DNA from: Flavobacteriaceae bacterium
Lineage (GTDB): Bacteria; Bacteroidota; Bacteroidia; Flavobacteriales; Flavobacteriaceae
Assembly (NCBI GenBank): GCA_027490305.1
Contig: JAIXYI010000023.1
Coordinates: 1 to 64,000, forward strand
DNA length: 64,000 nt
Reading direction: 5' to 3'
Positions 1-11,500 of the stretch are shown one piece after another. The stretch's first letter is position 1. The number at the start of each line of letters is the position of its first letter. Below the pieces are notes generated by a model. The model saw only the letters and a list, made by a program, of their open reading frames with translations, searched no databases and was not told where the DNA came from. The position numbers and the translations under genes are program-made.

Positions 1-37
1 CCTAAAAGTTCGGCGGTGGCTACAAATGACGGGTGCA

Positions 38-649
38 TCACGTCCTGGATTTCGAACCGGGCGCTTCTTTCTCGTTCCGCATGGCGTTGAAGAAAGCGGC
101 ACGGCTAAGGGGTTCGTATTCTTCCGTTTCGCCGAGCATCACCAGTTGGTCGCTGTCGGCTTTACGGAAACTGTAGTTGGCGAGGTTGCCGGTGCGGGTG
201 CACACAGCGTGTACTTTCGTGACATACTCGGCCGTAGCCATTAGTGCCGGCATAGGGCCGAATGGATTGCCTTTGAAGTCCATGTCGAGTCCGGCCACGA
301 TAACCCGTATGCCCGAATTCGCCAAATCGTTGCAGACCGCCACGATCTCGTCGTCAAAGAATTGGGCTTCGTCGATACCGACCACGTCGCATCCTTGTGC
401 CAGGATGGCGATATTGGCTGCGGCGGGCACCGGTGTTGAGCGGATTTCGTTGCTGTCGTGCGAGACCACCATCTCGTCATGGTAGCGGGTGTCGATGGCC
501 GGCTTGAAGATTTCAACCTTCTGGCGGGCAAACTGCGCGCGCTTCAGGCGACGGATGAGTTCTTCGGTTTTCCCCGAAAACATCGAGCCGCAGATGACTT
601 CGATCCATCCAAATTGCTCCTTGTGGTTGACGGTATTTTCGAGAAACAT
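38..649 (-). CDS. tdk: thymidine kinase
   Basis: In-frame part of ORF 38..1378; Walker [23 protein letters not shown] and [15 protein letters not shown] motifs; start [12 protein letters not shown]. Confidence 0.95.
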   Translation of the reverse strand: MFLENTVNHKEQFGWIEVICGSMFSGKTEELIRRLKRAQFARQKVEIFKPAIDTRYHDEMVVSHDSNEIRSTPVPAAANIAILAQGCDVVGIDEAQFFDDEIVAVCNDLANSGIRVIVAGLDMDFKGNPFGPMPALMATAEYVTKVHAVCTRTGNLANYSFRKADSDQLVMLGETEEYEPLSRAAFFNAMRNEKEAPGSKSRT

Positions 650-751
650 TTTTCGTTTTTTCTGTCCCGGAACAGGATAGATTTTTTTACTTTGTGACAG
701 AAACAAATGTATTAAAAAAGGTACGCCTTCTCTACCGATATTCCAAAAGTT

Positions 752-1726
752 ATGAAAAAAAAGCTCGAAGCCGAACTCATCAGTATTGCACACCGGATCC
801 TCCAGATGAAGAACAAATCGGACCTTGACCAGTTGTATGTCGAGACCCGCCGACTGTATGAGAAATTGGCCGTGATGCGGTTTGTGGAAGCCCATTTCGA
901 CGGCGCAAAGCCTACCCTGGGGCGTGCCGACGTTGAGGCGCTGATTGACGATGAGGTAGAACCGACCGCGTTTGATGCCGAAGACGTAACAGAACCGACG
1001 GAGGCTGTTGTTTTGGAAACCATACCGGAAATAACTCCCGAAGTGTCGCCGGAAGTGCCTTCCGAAGACGCCGCACCGGAATCGGAGGAAGCGCTTGAGG
1101 AAGAGGAAGAAGCCATTGCCGAGGCAGAAGAAACGGCAATAGAAACACCCGAATCGGCTGAACCGGAAGAAGCCGTTGCCGAGCCGGAAGACACGGTTAT
1201 AGAACCCGAGCCTGTTGCCGAAGCACCGCAAACCGACCCGGAACCCGCACCAAAACCGGTGCAGGCCTCGTTTGAAGATTTGCTGATGCACCACTATGAC
1301 GAGCCGGTGTTCGTGAAAGCAGGAGAAGAAGATAAAAAAGAGGAAGTGGCAGTTGACGTGCCGGAAACGCCGTTGCAACCAGAAGCTGTTGAGGAGGTTG
1401 CATTCGCCCTGGCCGGAACGCCGGAACCCGAAACGCGGTCGATGCCGGATCCTGAAAAATTTGAGGCACCCAAACCATCACCGTTGGCCGATACCGGCAA
1501 GGCCATCGTGGTTGGCCTGAACGACCGCATCGGTTTCGAAAAGAACCTCTTCGGCGGCAGCAGCGAAGACCTGAACCGCGTACTTTCCCAACTCAATACC
1601 CTCGCCACTTTCGAAGAAGCACAGCAGTTCATTGAACAGATGGTAAAGCCTGACTATAACAACTGGACCGGCAAAGAGGACTACGAACAGCGGTTCCTCG
1701 AAGTCGTCGAGCGTAAATTTAGTTAA
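752..1726 (+). CDS. hypothetical protein with Glu/Pro-rich central linker and conserved-looking C-terminal domain
   Basis: 324 aa ORF; acidic low-complexity middle; C-terminus [42 protein letters not shown] looks like a folded domain; overlaps rsmI start. Confidence 0.8.
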   Translation: MKKKLEAELISIAHRILQMKNKSDLDQLYVETRRLYEKLAVMRFVEAHFDGAKPTLGRADVEALIDDEVEPTAFDAEDVTEPTEAVVLETIPEITPEVSPEVPSEDAAPESEEALEEEEEAIAEAEETAIETPESAEPEEAVAEPEDTVIEPEPVAEAPQTDPEPAPKPVQASFEDLLMHHYDEPVFVKAGEEDKKEEVAVDVPETPLQPEAVEEVAFALAGTPEPETRSMPDPEKFEAPKPSPLADTGKAIVVGLNDRIGFEKNLFGGSSEDLNRVLSQLNTLATFEEAQQFIEQMVKPDYNNWTGKEDYEQRFLEVVERKFS

Positions 1727-2427
1727 TGTCTGCCGGAACGCTCTTTATCGTACCCACGCCTATCGGCAATCTCGACGACATGACCTTTCGCGCTATTAAG
1801 GTGCTGAAGGAGGCCGATCTCATCCTGGCGGAAGATACGCGCAACAGCGGCCGCCTGCTCAAGCATTTCGAAATAGAAACGCCCATGCAGTCGCACCACA
1901 TGCACAACGAGCACAAGACGACCGAGGGACTGGTTTCCCGTCTCAAAGGCGGACAGTCTATCGCGTTGATTTCAGATGCCGGAACGCCCGCCATTTCTGA
2001 CCCCGGGTTCTTCCTGACGCGTGCTGCTATCGAAAATGGAATTCGCGTGGAATGCCTGCCGGGCGCCACCGCTTTTGTTCCCGCGCTGGTCAACAGCGGA
2101 CTTCCCAACGACCGCTTCCTCTTTGAAGGCTTCCTGCCTGATAAGAAAGGACGACAAACCCGCTTTTTGGCACTGGCCGCCGAAACCCGTACGATGGTGT
2201 TTTATGTGTCGCCCCATAAACTGGTGAAGACGCTCGCAGAGTTTGTGCAGTATTTCGGCGCTGACCGTCCGGTTTCGGTTTCGCGCGAGCTGTCGAAACT
2301 GCACGAAGAGACGGTTCGTGGTATGGCCGCTGAGGTGCTTGCCCATTTCACGGCCCGTCCGCCGAAGGGCGAAATCGTGGTGGTGGTCGGCGGCGCTGTT
2401 TCCGGAAAAGACGCGGAAAAACCGTAA
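1726..2427 (+). CDS. rsmI: 16S rRNA (cytidine(1402)-2'-O)-methyltransferase
   Basis: LFIVPTPIGNLDDMTFRAIKVLKEADLILAEDTRNSGRLLKHF and SDAGTPAISDPGFFL motifs of the RsmI family. Confidence 0.95.
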   Translation: MSAGTLFIVPTPIGNLDDMTFRAIKVLKEADLILAEDTRNSGRLLKHFEIETPMQSHHMHNEHKTTEGLVSRLKGGQSIALISDAGTPAISDPGFFLTRAAIENGIRVECLPGATAFVPALVNSGLPNDRFLFEGFLPDKKGRQTRFLALAAETRTMVFYVSPHKLVKTLAEFVQYFGADRPVSVSRELSKLHEETVRGMAAEVLAHFTARPPKGEIVVVVGGAVSGKDAEKP

Positions 2428-2489
2428 TTCCGTCCCCTCAAAACCTCCTATTTTTGCATGACGATTCCTTACACGCCATGCCAACACCT

Positions 2490-4187
2490 ATGAGATGGAC
2501 CCTTATCCCGAAACCCGACGCCGCGCAGGTCAGCGAATTGGCGGCGGCATTGAATGTGACCGAACTTGTCGCGCGTTTGCTCGTGCAACGCGGCATTAGC
2601 ACGTTTGACGAGGCGAAGGCGTTTTTCCGGCCTGCGCTCGAATCGTTGCACGACCCGTATCTCATGAAAGACATGGACAAAGCCGTTGCCCGTATCGAAC
2701 GCGCGATGGCAGCGGGAGAGCACATTTTGGTATTTGGGGATTATGATGTAGACGGAACCACAGCGGTGGCGTTGCTGTCGACCTATCTGCGCTCTCTCCA
2801 CGAGAACGTTGACACGTATATCCCCGATCGCTATGACGAGGGGTATGGTGTATCTTATAAAGGCATCGATTATGCCGATGACAACGGCGTGACACTTATC
2901 ATCGCACTCGATTGCGGTGTCAAGTCGGTTGCGCATGTGGCGTATGCCAAAGAAAAAGGCATCGATTTCATTATCTGCGACCACCATCGTCCGGGACCCG
3001 AACTTCCGGATGCCGTGGCGGTGCTCGATCCGAAGCGCGATGATTGCACCTATCCTTACGACGAATTGTGCGGCTGCGGCGTAGGATTCAAACTAATACA
3101 GGCGCTCGGAGCCAACCGACAGCAGGGCCTGCTGGATTTGTATCCCTATCTGGATTTGGTGGCGACGGCGATTGCGGCCGACATCGTGCCTATTACGGGA
3201 GAGAACAGGGTATTGGCCTACTACGGATTGAAGGTGATGAATACGCAACCGCGTCCGGGACTCAAGGCGTTGTTATACCAGACCCGAAAGGCGGTGATTG
3301 ATATTTCGGATGTTGTGTTCATCGTGGCTCCGCGAATCAATGCTGCGGGTCGCATCCGTCATGGACAGCATGCCGTCACCTTATTATGCGAGACCGATTT
3401 CAACCAGGCGCTGGAATACGCGAAGGAAATCGAACAATACAATGCTGACCGAAAGGATCTGGATAAAGCCATCACCCAACAGGCGTTGTGGCAGATCGAG
3501 GAGAACGGAGAGCAAGACCGTTACACGACCGTCGTGTTTCAGGAAGACTGGCACAAAGGAGTGATTGGGATCGTGGCGTCGCGGCTGATCGAAACCTATT
3601 ACCGACCGACGTTGGTGTTCACGAAAAGTGGCGACAAGTATGCCGCGTCGGCGCGCTCGGTTTTGGGTTTCGACGTATACAATGCGCTGGAAAACTGCTC
3701 GGAACATCTGGAGCAATTTGGCGGGCATATGTATGCTGCCGGTATGACGTTGCGCCCTGAGAACTACCAGCACTTCAAGGATGCCTTTGAGGAAACCGTG
3801 AAAAAGACGTTGCCGGAGGCGTTGCGGGTGCCCGAAATCACCGTCGATGCTGAGGTGGCGTTTACGGATCTGGACGCGAAGATGCGTCGGATTTTGAAAA
3901 TGTTCGAGCCGTTCGGACCGGGAAACCGCATGCCGGTATTTTTATCGCGTAACGTGCATGATACGGGCTATGCCAAGCACATTGGTGCAAACGGCGAACA
4001 CCTAAAGATGTTTGTTCGTCAGGTAGATTCTGAAGGCATCGGCGCTATCGCATTTGGCTTGGGCGATCGCCTCGAACAGGTAGCGAACCGACGCCCCTTT
4101 TCACTTATTTTTTGTCTGGAAGAGAATGAATGGAACGGCAAAATTACGCCCCAGTTGCGAGTAAAAGACATCCGGCAAAATTTCTGA
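2490..4187 (+). CDS. recJ: single-stranded-DNA-specific exonuclease RecJ
   Basis: DYDVDGTTAVALL, DCGVKS, CDHHRPG and GRIRHGQHAV motifs (DHH/DHHA1). Start placed at MRWTLIPKP; the TTG start at 2454 falls inside a TATTTTTG promoter-like box. Confidence 0.93.
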   Translation: MRWTLIPKPDAAQVSELAAALNVTELVARLLVQRGISTFDEAKAFFRPALESLHDPYLMKDMDKAVARIERAMAAGEHILVFGDYDVDGTTAVALLSTYLRSLHENVDTYIPDRYDEGYGVSYKGIDYADDNGVTLIIALDCGVKSVAHVAYAKEKGIDFIICDHHRPGPELPDAVAVLDPKRDDCTYPYDELCGCGVGFKLIQALGANRQQGLLDLYPYLDLVATAIAADIVPITGENRVLAYYGLKVMNTQPRPGLKALLYQTRKAVIDISDVVFIVAPRINAAGRIRHGQHAVTLLCETDFNQALEYAKEIEQYNADRKDLDKAITQQALWQIEENGEQDRYTTVVFQEDWHKGVIGIVASRLIETYYRPTLVFTKSGDKYAASARSVLGFDVYNALENCSEHLEQFGGHMYAAGMTLRPENYQHFKDAFEETVKKTLPEALRVPEITVDAEVAFTDLDAKMRRILKMFEPFGPGNRMPVFLSRNVHDTGYAKHIGANGEHLKMFVRQVDSEGIGAIAFGLGDRLEQVANRRPFSLIFCLEENEWNGKITPQLRVKDIRQNF

Positions 4188-4202
4188 GCTTGATTATTTA
4201 GA

Positions 4203-4577
4203 ATGAATTTAAATAGCTATCTTTGGGATATGGATAGCATCGCACCTCTGTATATCAACGACATCGGGATCGTGTTTTATTGGAAGAGAGACGGAACGCT
4301 CTTGTCGCACCGGATGCAATTGGTGTTTCGCGACACAGGATTTTACCTTACGGAAGAGGAACTAGTGTCGTTCGGTACACACATTCGTCACGCTGTACGA
4401 AAGGGCTGTAACGGTTGTCCGGCGGGATGTGAGCAAAAAAGGCTATTAACCACGCCGTATCCGCAAATCGAGTTGGCCGTTTCCACGTTGGAATTACAGT
4501 TGTTGGAGGATTTGGTAGAAGGCACTCTATTTCGCCTTCGCCTGCTTGACTTTGTAAAAGGAGTAGGCCGTAATTAA
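4203..4577 (+). CDS. hypothetical protein with C-x2-C-x3-C motif (DUF6686-like)
   Basis: 124 aa ORF with RKGCNGCPAGCEQKR; true start may be ATG 4230 (MDSIAPLYINDIGIVFYW), just after a TATCTTTG box. Confidence 0.75.
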   Translation: MNLNSYLWDMDSIAPLYINDIGIVFYWKRDGTLLSHRMQLVFRDTGFYLTEEELVSFGTHIRHAVRKGCNGCPAGCEQKRLLTTPYPQIELAVSTLELQLLEDLVEGTLFRLRLLDFVKGVGRN

Positions 4578-5350
4578 CCGGGGAAGGTGTTCAGTTTGAA
4601 TTCCGTTCCGTCAAACACACCATAGGTAAAGTACCCGATCCAATCACCAAGATTCACGTATTGCGATTTTTCTCCCACCGAAATCACCATGGGTAAGTGG
4701 CGGTGTCCGAAAACCAGGTAATCATAGTGTTCGGTCTCAAGTTTACGACGACTATATTGTACTAACCATTCCTTATCCTCACCCAGGAAGCGAACGTCAG
4801 CATCGCCCGAGATCAGTTTGTTCTTGACCGATAGGTACTGCGCAAGACGCACACCCAAATCAGGATGGAGCCAGCGAAACAGCCATTTCGAAAAAGGGTT
4901 CGTAAAAACCTTTTTCATCCGCTTGTAGCCCTTGTCACCGGGTCCTTTTCCATCTCCATGTCCGACCAGAAAACGCTGTTGCCGCAGTTGATAAACCTGG
5001 TTGTCATAGAATACGGGTATATCGAGCTCCTTTTGGAAGTAATCGTGCATCCACAAGTCGTGGTTCCCAACAAAAAAATGGATAACGATGCCGCAGTCGC
5101 GCAGTTCTGCCAGTTTGCCCAATACCCGCACAAATCCTTTCGGAACCACGGTGCGGTACTCAAACCAGAAGTCGAAGAGATCCCCTACCAAAAACAGCAC
5201 CTCCGCATCTTTTTTGATGGTATCGAGCCAGGCTACAAACCGGTCTTCACGCGGTCGGCTTTCCTCGGTCGTGGGGGCGCCAAAGTGCTGGTCGGAGGCG
5301 AAATACGCTTTCTTTCCGTCAAGTAGGGAAAAGCTGTTCATCGCTGCCAA
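4574..5350 (-). CDS. lpxH: UDP-2,3-diacylglucosamine diphosphatase
   Basis: Calcineurin-like motifs SDQHFG, VGDLFDFWFEY, GNHDLW, HGDG, GHRH. Confidence 0.88.
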   Translation of the reverse strand: MAAMNSFSLLDGKKAYFASDQHFGAPTTEESRPREDRFVAWLDTIKKDAEVLFLVGDLFDFWFEYRTVVPKGFVRVLGKLAELRDCGIVIHFFVGNHDLWMHDYFQKELDIPVFYDNQVYQLRQQRFLVGHGDGKGPGDKGYKRMKKVFTNPFSKWLFRWLHPDLGVRLAQYLSVKNKLISGDADVRFLGEDKEWLVQYSRRKLETEHYDYLVFGHRHLPMVISVGEKSQYVNLGDWIGYFTYGVFDGTEFKLNTFPG

Positions 5351-5546
5351 AGATAGTAAAAATACGAAGAGAGGAAGAGATGGGATTTGTAATGAAATCG
5401 CGCCTTTTTAGCGAAATGTTACATAAAATCGCAATTTTACACATTTTGTGAAATAACCAAAGATTAAGATTTTCTTGGCAAAAATCCTTATTTTTGAAAC
5501 TATCCCTTTTTTTGATAAAGGACTACCATTTTAAACTTCAAATTGC

Positions 5547-8500
5547 ATGAAAAAAATTACCTTACTGCTGCTGATGCTGTGGAGTTGCATCAACTACGCC
5601 CAGCTCAACGAAGACTTTGAAAGTGCGTTCCCGCCGACCGGTTGGACGACCAGCAGCGTAGTGGGAGGCTCCTTCGTATGGGAGTGGTCTCCCGCCGCCA
5701 TTACAGCCTGTAGTGGCACAAAGGGAGCCTACATCAACAACGAGAACATCGGCCAGGGCAATACCGAGCAAGACTGGTTAATCACCAAACAGGTGACGGT
5801 GCCAACCGACGGGCAACTCCGGTTCCTCGTTCGCCAGTTCCAAATCGGTGATGTCAACACGAAGTTCCGGGTGATGATTACGACCGGCGCGCAAACGGAT
5901 CTGGCGTCCTATCAACTGGCAAAGGCCTGGACCGAAGCAGAATTAAACGACTTTGATGATGGAGATGTCACAGACTGCGATCTCCGCACGGTGGAATTCG
6001 CCAATACCTTTTTCGGACAGCAAGTCTATATCGCGTTCGTTCGCGAGTATACCCAACCTACTCCGGCACGTACCGGTGAGCGTTTTCTGATCGACAACGT
6101 CAGCCTGGTGCAACAGTGCCAGCCGGTGACCGATCTTACGGTAGGTGCCGCCTCTTGTTCCGGAGCGCCGATCGGATGGACCGCGCCAGCCGGACAAACC
6201 AATTTTCAGGTGTTGGTGATTCCGGAAGGCAATCCAATCAACGAAGCATTCGCGGTTCCCGTAACAGGCACAACCTACACACCTACTACGTTGCTGCCCA
6301 GTACCGTGTATTCTATTTACGTACGCACCGATTGCGGCGACAATAATTTCAGCGCGTGGGTAGGACCGCTTAATTTTACAACCATTCCGGCAGGGTCGCT
6401 TTGTAGCTGTCCGATTCCCATAACCACGTGCCCGGCACAGTTTTCGGGTAGCACACAAGACTATGGTGACGATTTCGACACTATTCAGTCGCCGGCCGCT
6501 GGTTCGCTATGTGGCGCGGTGCCTGCTACCGTCAACTACATGGCCGGACCCGAGGTGGTATATGCCTTTACGGCCACAGCCGACCAGACCATCAACCTTT
6601 GGATGGATCCCGTACAGAGCAATTCCGGGGTGTTTGTCTACAGCAGTTGCGCTGATATTGGCGTGAACTGTATCGCCGGCGCGGCCAACAACAACGCGAA
6701 TCCGCGCACATTTAATTTTGATGTAACGACGGGTAACACCTATTATATTGTCATCTCGTCTACGGCAGCGGTCACTAATGTCGTATATGATCTGGTGCTG
6801 CAGTGCGTAACGCCACCACCACCGCCATGTGTGACCATTGCGCCGCCTGCCTGTGCCGCCGTAACGAACCTGACTGCTACCTCGGCCACGCTCAACTGGT
6901 CAGCAGGTGCGACAGCCTCCGGGGCCTACACCAGTTGGAACATTGTGGTGCAGCCTGCCTCTTCTCCGGTTCCTACCGGGGGCGGCACGTTGGTTACCGG
7001 TGCGCCCACTTACAACGCCACATCGCTTACGGGTGGTATCGCCTATGAGTATTGGATTCAGGGGATATGCACGGATGGCAGCGGCCAAACATCGGTGTGG
7101 TACGGACCTTGTTCCTTCACAACACCGCTTTGTAACGACGCCGACAAGTGTACCTATACCTTCCGCATGACCGACTCGGCCAACAACGGATGGAACGGTG
7201 CCCGGATGCAGATCGTACAGAACAACGCCGTGATAGCCACCATCGGTTCTACCTATAATGCAGGTGCAGGGCCGATTGATGTTGCCGTGCAGCTTTGCCC
7301 GGGCCAACCCTTCAGTGTTTTCTGGAGCGTGGCCGGCACACAACCGCAACAGTGTATCCTAACAATACTGAACTCGGCTTCACAGGCGATTTTTCTCAAG
7401 CCTGCGGGAGCCAGCGGTGTCAACCAAACCGTATACTCCGGTGTCGTTAGCGCTGCGTGTGCCGACACAACCTGTAACACCTTTGCAACAGGCCTCACCA
7501 TTTCAGGTGTTTTCACCACCAGTTTGACGGCAAGCTGGACGTCTCCGGGGGTGGATACATGGGACGTCTACGTGGCCCCTACCGGGGGTCCGGCGCCGGA
7601 TGATGCGACGACTCCAACCTATGACGACATTACGTCTAACCCGTTTTCAACGATCGTTCCTTTGACTCCGGACACGCCATATGATGTTTGTGTTCGCGTA
7701 CAGTGCGACTTTACAACGCCGGATTGGGTGTGTACGACGGTCACTACATTGCCGACCTGTCCGAAGCCAACTAACCCTACGGTGACCAACATCACACTGA
7801 ACTCGGCTGATTTTGGATGGACGCCAGGAACACCCACCGATTCGCAATGGGAGATCCTGATTATTCCAGGATGGCCAAATGCACCGGCACCTCCGGGTGT
7901 GAACCCTGCTGTGGGCACCATCTATCCGGTGAGTGCGGCTCAGGTCGGAGCCCCTCCTGGACCGTATACGTTCAACATTGCCGGCCTGACCCAGGCGACT
8001 ATTTACTACTACTACATCCGTACGGTATGTCCGGGTGATGATAAGAGTACCTGGACCGGCCCGGTTATCTTCAATACCATCACATGCGACGCGGCTGACA
8101 AGTGTACCTATAAGTTCGTCCTAACCGATTTAGGTTCGAATGGATGGAACGGTGCCCGTCTGCAGGTACGCCAGAACGGCATTCCGATTACACCGGTTAT
8201 TGGCGGCACCATCAACGGGGCAGGTCCGACGACCGTGAATATCTCACTTTGTGACGACATCCCATTTGATGTGTTCTGGCAAACAGCAGGAACCGCACCG
8301 GATGAAATCGGATTTACGGTGCAGAATCCGTTCACGGATATCATCTATACCTATGAGCCTGGAACCGGAACGCCTGGAACGGTAATTTGGAACTCGGTGA
8401 CGGAATGCGATCCGCCAACCTGTCCGAAGCCAACGGCACTGAGCGTCAACTTGGTGGCCACTACCCAAACAACGGCTGAACTTACCTGGATACCGGGTGG

Positions 8501-11500
8501 GTCGGAGACACAATGGGAGGTATATGTGGTGCCGGTTGGTGGACCTCTTCCAGTTAACGGACAGCCTTTGGCCGACCCGACCAACACCACTGACAACTAT
8601 TATGTAGCCAATGCACCGCTACCTTTTACCGTAACCGGTTTGCTTCCGGGAACGAACTATATCTATTACGTACGTGCTATATGCTCGGGTTCTGACGTCA
8701 GTACCTGGACGATACTGAATCCGAAAACCTTCACTACTAAACCAGTGAACGACGAGTGTACGGCGGCCATTAACGTGCCGGTTAACCCTACCCGCGAATG
8801 CGTAGACGATGTATCAGGCAGCACGGTGGGTGCTACGCTGTCGTCTCAACTCGCCGGATGTCCGGGACAAGAGGATGACGACGTATGGTATATGTTCACG
8901 GCTACGAATGATATCCACATCATCACACTTAGCAATGTAGTAGGCGGTGGCGGCGATGTCAACCATACCGTATACGCACTGGCAGGGCCGGATTGTTCGA
9001 CCATGACGCAGTTGTACTGCTCGAACCCGAACGTGAGCATAGCAAATGGCCTTACACCTAATAATGTGTATTACATCCGCGTATACAGTAACGGTAACAC
9101 ACAAACCAATGCTATTACGTTTGATCTCTGTATTACGACACCGCCGGACATCACCAATGATGACTGTAGTACAGCCATTGTCGCCTCGGTTAACGAGGGC
9201 TTTGAGTGCGTGACGACTACCCCTGGAACCGTAACGGGAGCAACACCGTCGACAGGTTCGTTTACAAATGCTTGTGCTGGGTCTGAGGACGATGACGTAT
9301 GGTTCCAGTTTACGGCCAACGGGGCTAAGCAGATCATTAGTTTAGAGAATATACAAGGGACCTCCGTAAACGTCAATTTCCAGGTGTTTTCAACGGCCAC
9401 AGATTGTAGTGCCCTTACCTCTCTCGGATGTTTTACGGAAAATCAGGCCGTACTTAACAACACAACGGAAGGCGCAGTCTATTTTATAAGGTTGTGGTCG
9501 GAGGAAAACACGTTACAGGACATTGTATTTGATATTTGTATAGGGAAAGTACCTCCTCCCATCTATACAAGTACTACAGATTATACTATTACCGAATTAG
9601 TGGAAGACGTTTTTATTGATTCCGATTGTGCATTGGTTTCGAATATCACGTCATCCGCTGCGGGAGTGGGTTATTTCAACAAAGCAAACTCTGAGTTCGC
9701 TTTGACGGAGGGTATTATCCTGACTTCCGGCAACGTTTTGGCGGCCCCGGGTCCGGAGACGGGCATTCAGAGTTTTGATAATGGGAACCCTGCGGATGCC
9801 GATCTCACCGCGTTGATTAACCAAGTAGACCCTGACGGAGGAATCAGTTCGAACGTCGCCAGACTCGAGTTTGACTTCACGCCGATCACAAACTACATAT
9901 TCTTCGATTTCATTTTTGCATCTGATGAATATGGGACCTTTCAGTGCAGTTTCAGTGATTTCTTCGCCTTCTTCCTTACGAATACCGTAACCGGGGAAAC
10001 CATCAACATGGCGGTTGTTCCAGGAACGGACGATCCCGTATGTACTTTTACCGTCAGGAACAATATCTTCAATACAGCCTGCACCTCAGAAAATGTCGAG
10101 TGGTTTGATTATTTGTATGACGATTTTCTTCCAGGTGGTACTCCGGCCATCGTTTCCATGACCGATTTTCGAGGGATTACCAAGAAGATGATCGCGGAAG
10201 CAAACGTGACGCCTGGTACGTTGTATCATATGAAGATTGTACTGGGGGACGACGGAGGTTTCGGAGGTTTCGATACCGCTTACGATTCGGCTGTATTTAT
10301 CCAGGATTTTGAGATTGGCGATGTAGAGTTGGGGGTTGACCTTACGGTAGATAATGGGAACGCGATTTGCGTGGGCGATGAGTATACCATACAAAGCGGA
10401 CTGGATCCGGTGAATTATACGTTTGAGTGGTATAACGGAACCGATTTGATCTCAGGTGAAACAGGGCCGAACCTGACAGTAACACAGCCCGGGGCGTATA
10501 CCATAAAGGCACTGTTTAATAACACTTCCTGTCAGGCAACCGACACAGTGACTATTGAGTACTATCAGGATGCGCTACCCGGCACGCCAGAAAACCTCAT
10601 CAACTGTGATGCTTCTGGTTCTGCCTTATTCGATCTTACAGAGAATGCCGATAACATCCTGGCGCCGTTCACTGCGGGTACCCACACGATTGCGTACTTC
10701 CTGAATGAAGACGATGCGAGCGATAATGTCAACGATATCGATGATCCAACCACGTTTACCGGAAATGACGATCAGGTTATATGGGTTCGGGTCAACAACA
10801 CGGCTACAGGATGTAAGCAATTGATATCGTTTACTCTTACCGTACAAGACCTTACACCGCAATTTACGCTTGATGGTAAATTGGCTATTTGTCCGGATGA
10901 GTCGACAACCCTTACCGTACAGCCGGTAGCAGGTAATTTCGATCCTACGTTGGTTACCTACGTTTGGACAGGGCCATCGGGCACGCTTCCTGACACAGGC
11001 CAGTCGATCACGGTAGTGGGTGCAACGGGCTATGGTTCGTACTCAGTATTGGTGAACAACCAGGGCTGTACCGCTACCCAGACATTCGACATAATAGAGA
11101 ATACGGAAGAGTGGACGGTATCAGTCAATACGCCTGCGACCCTTTGTCCGTCTGAATCGGCAACTATCGCGGTAAGCATCGGCAATAACACGAACGGCGA
11201 TCCGGTGGAATACACCTACACGACACCTGGGGGCACCCCTGTAGTGAGTGCCAGCAACTCGTTCGTTATTACGGGTCCTGGTGATTACAACGTAAACGTC
11301 AACATTTTGGGTTGCGATACGGATTATCCGTTCACCGTAGGTACGTCAACGCCGGCGTGGGCCGTGAGCGTTACGGGCAACACACCGCTTTGTCCGGATG
11401 AAAACGGAACTGTGACCGCCACCGTGGCCAATCCACCGGCCGGAGCTACTATCACCTATACGTTTACACGACCAAGTGGAGGCGATGTTACCAACACCAC

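Noticed and set aside
38-1378. Long minus-strand ORF (446 aa)
   Set aside because: Only the C-terminal part is thymidine kinase (38-649). The N-terminal Phe/Arg/Gly-rich part is antisense of the Glu/Pro-rich region of the gene at 752-1726.
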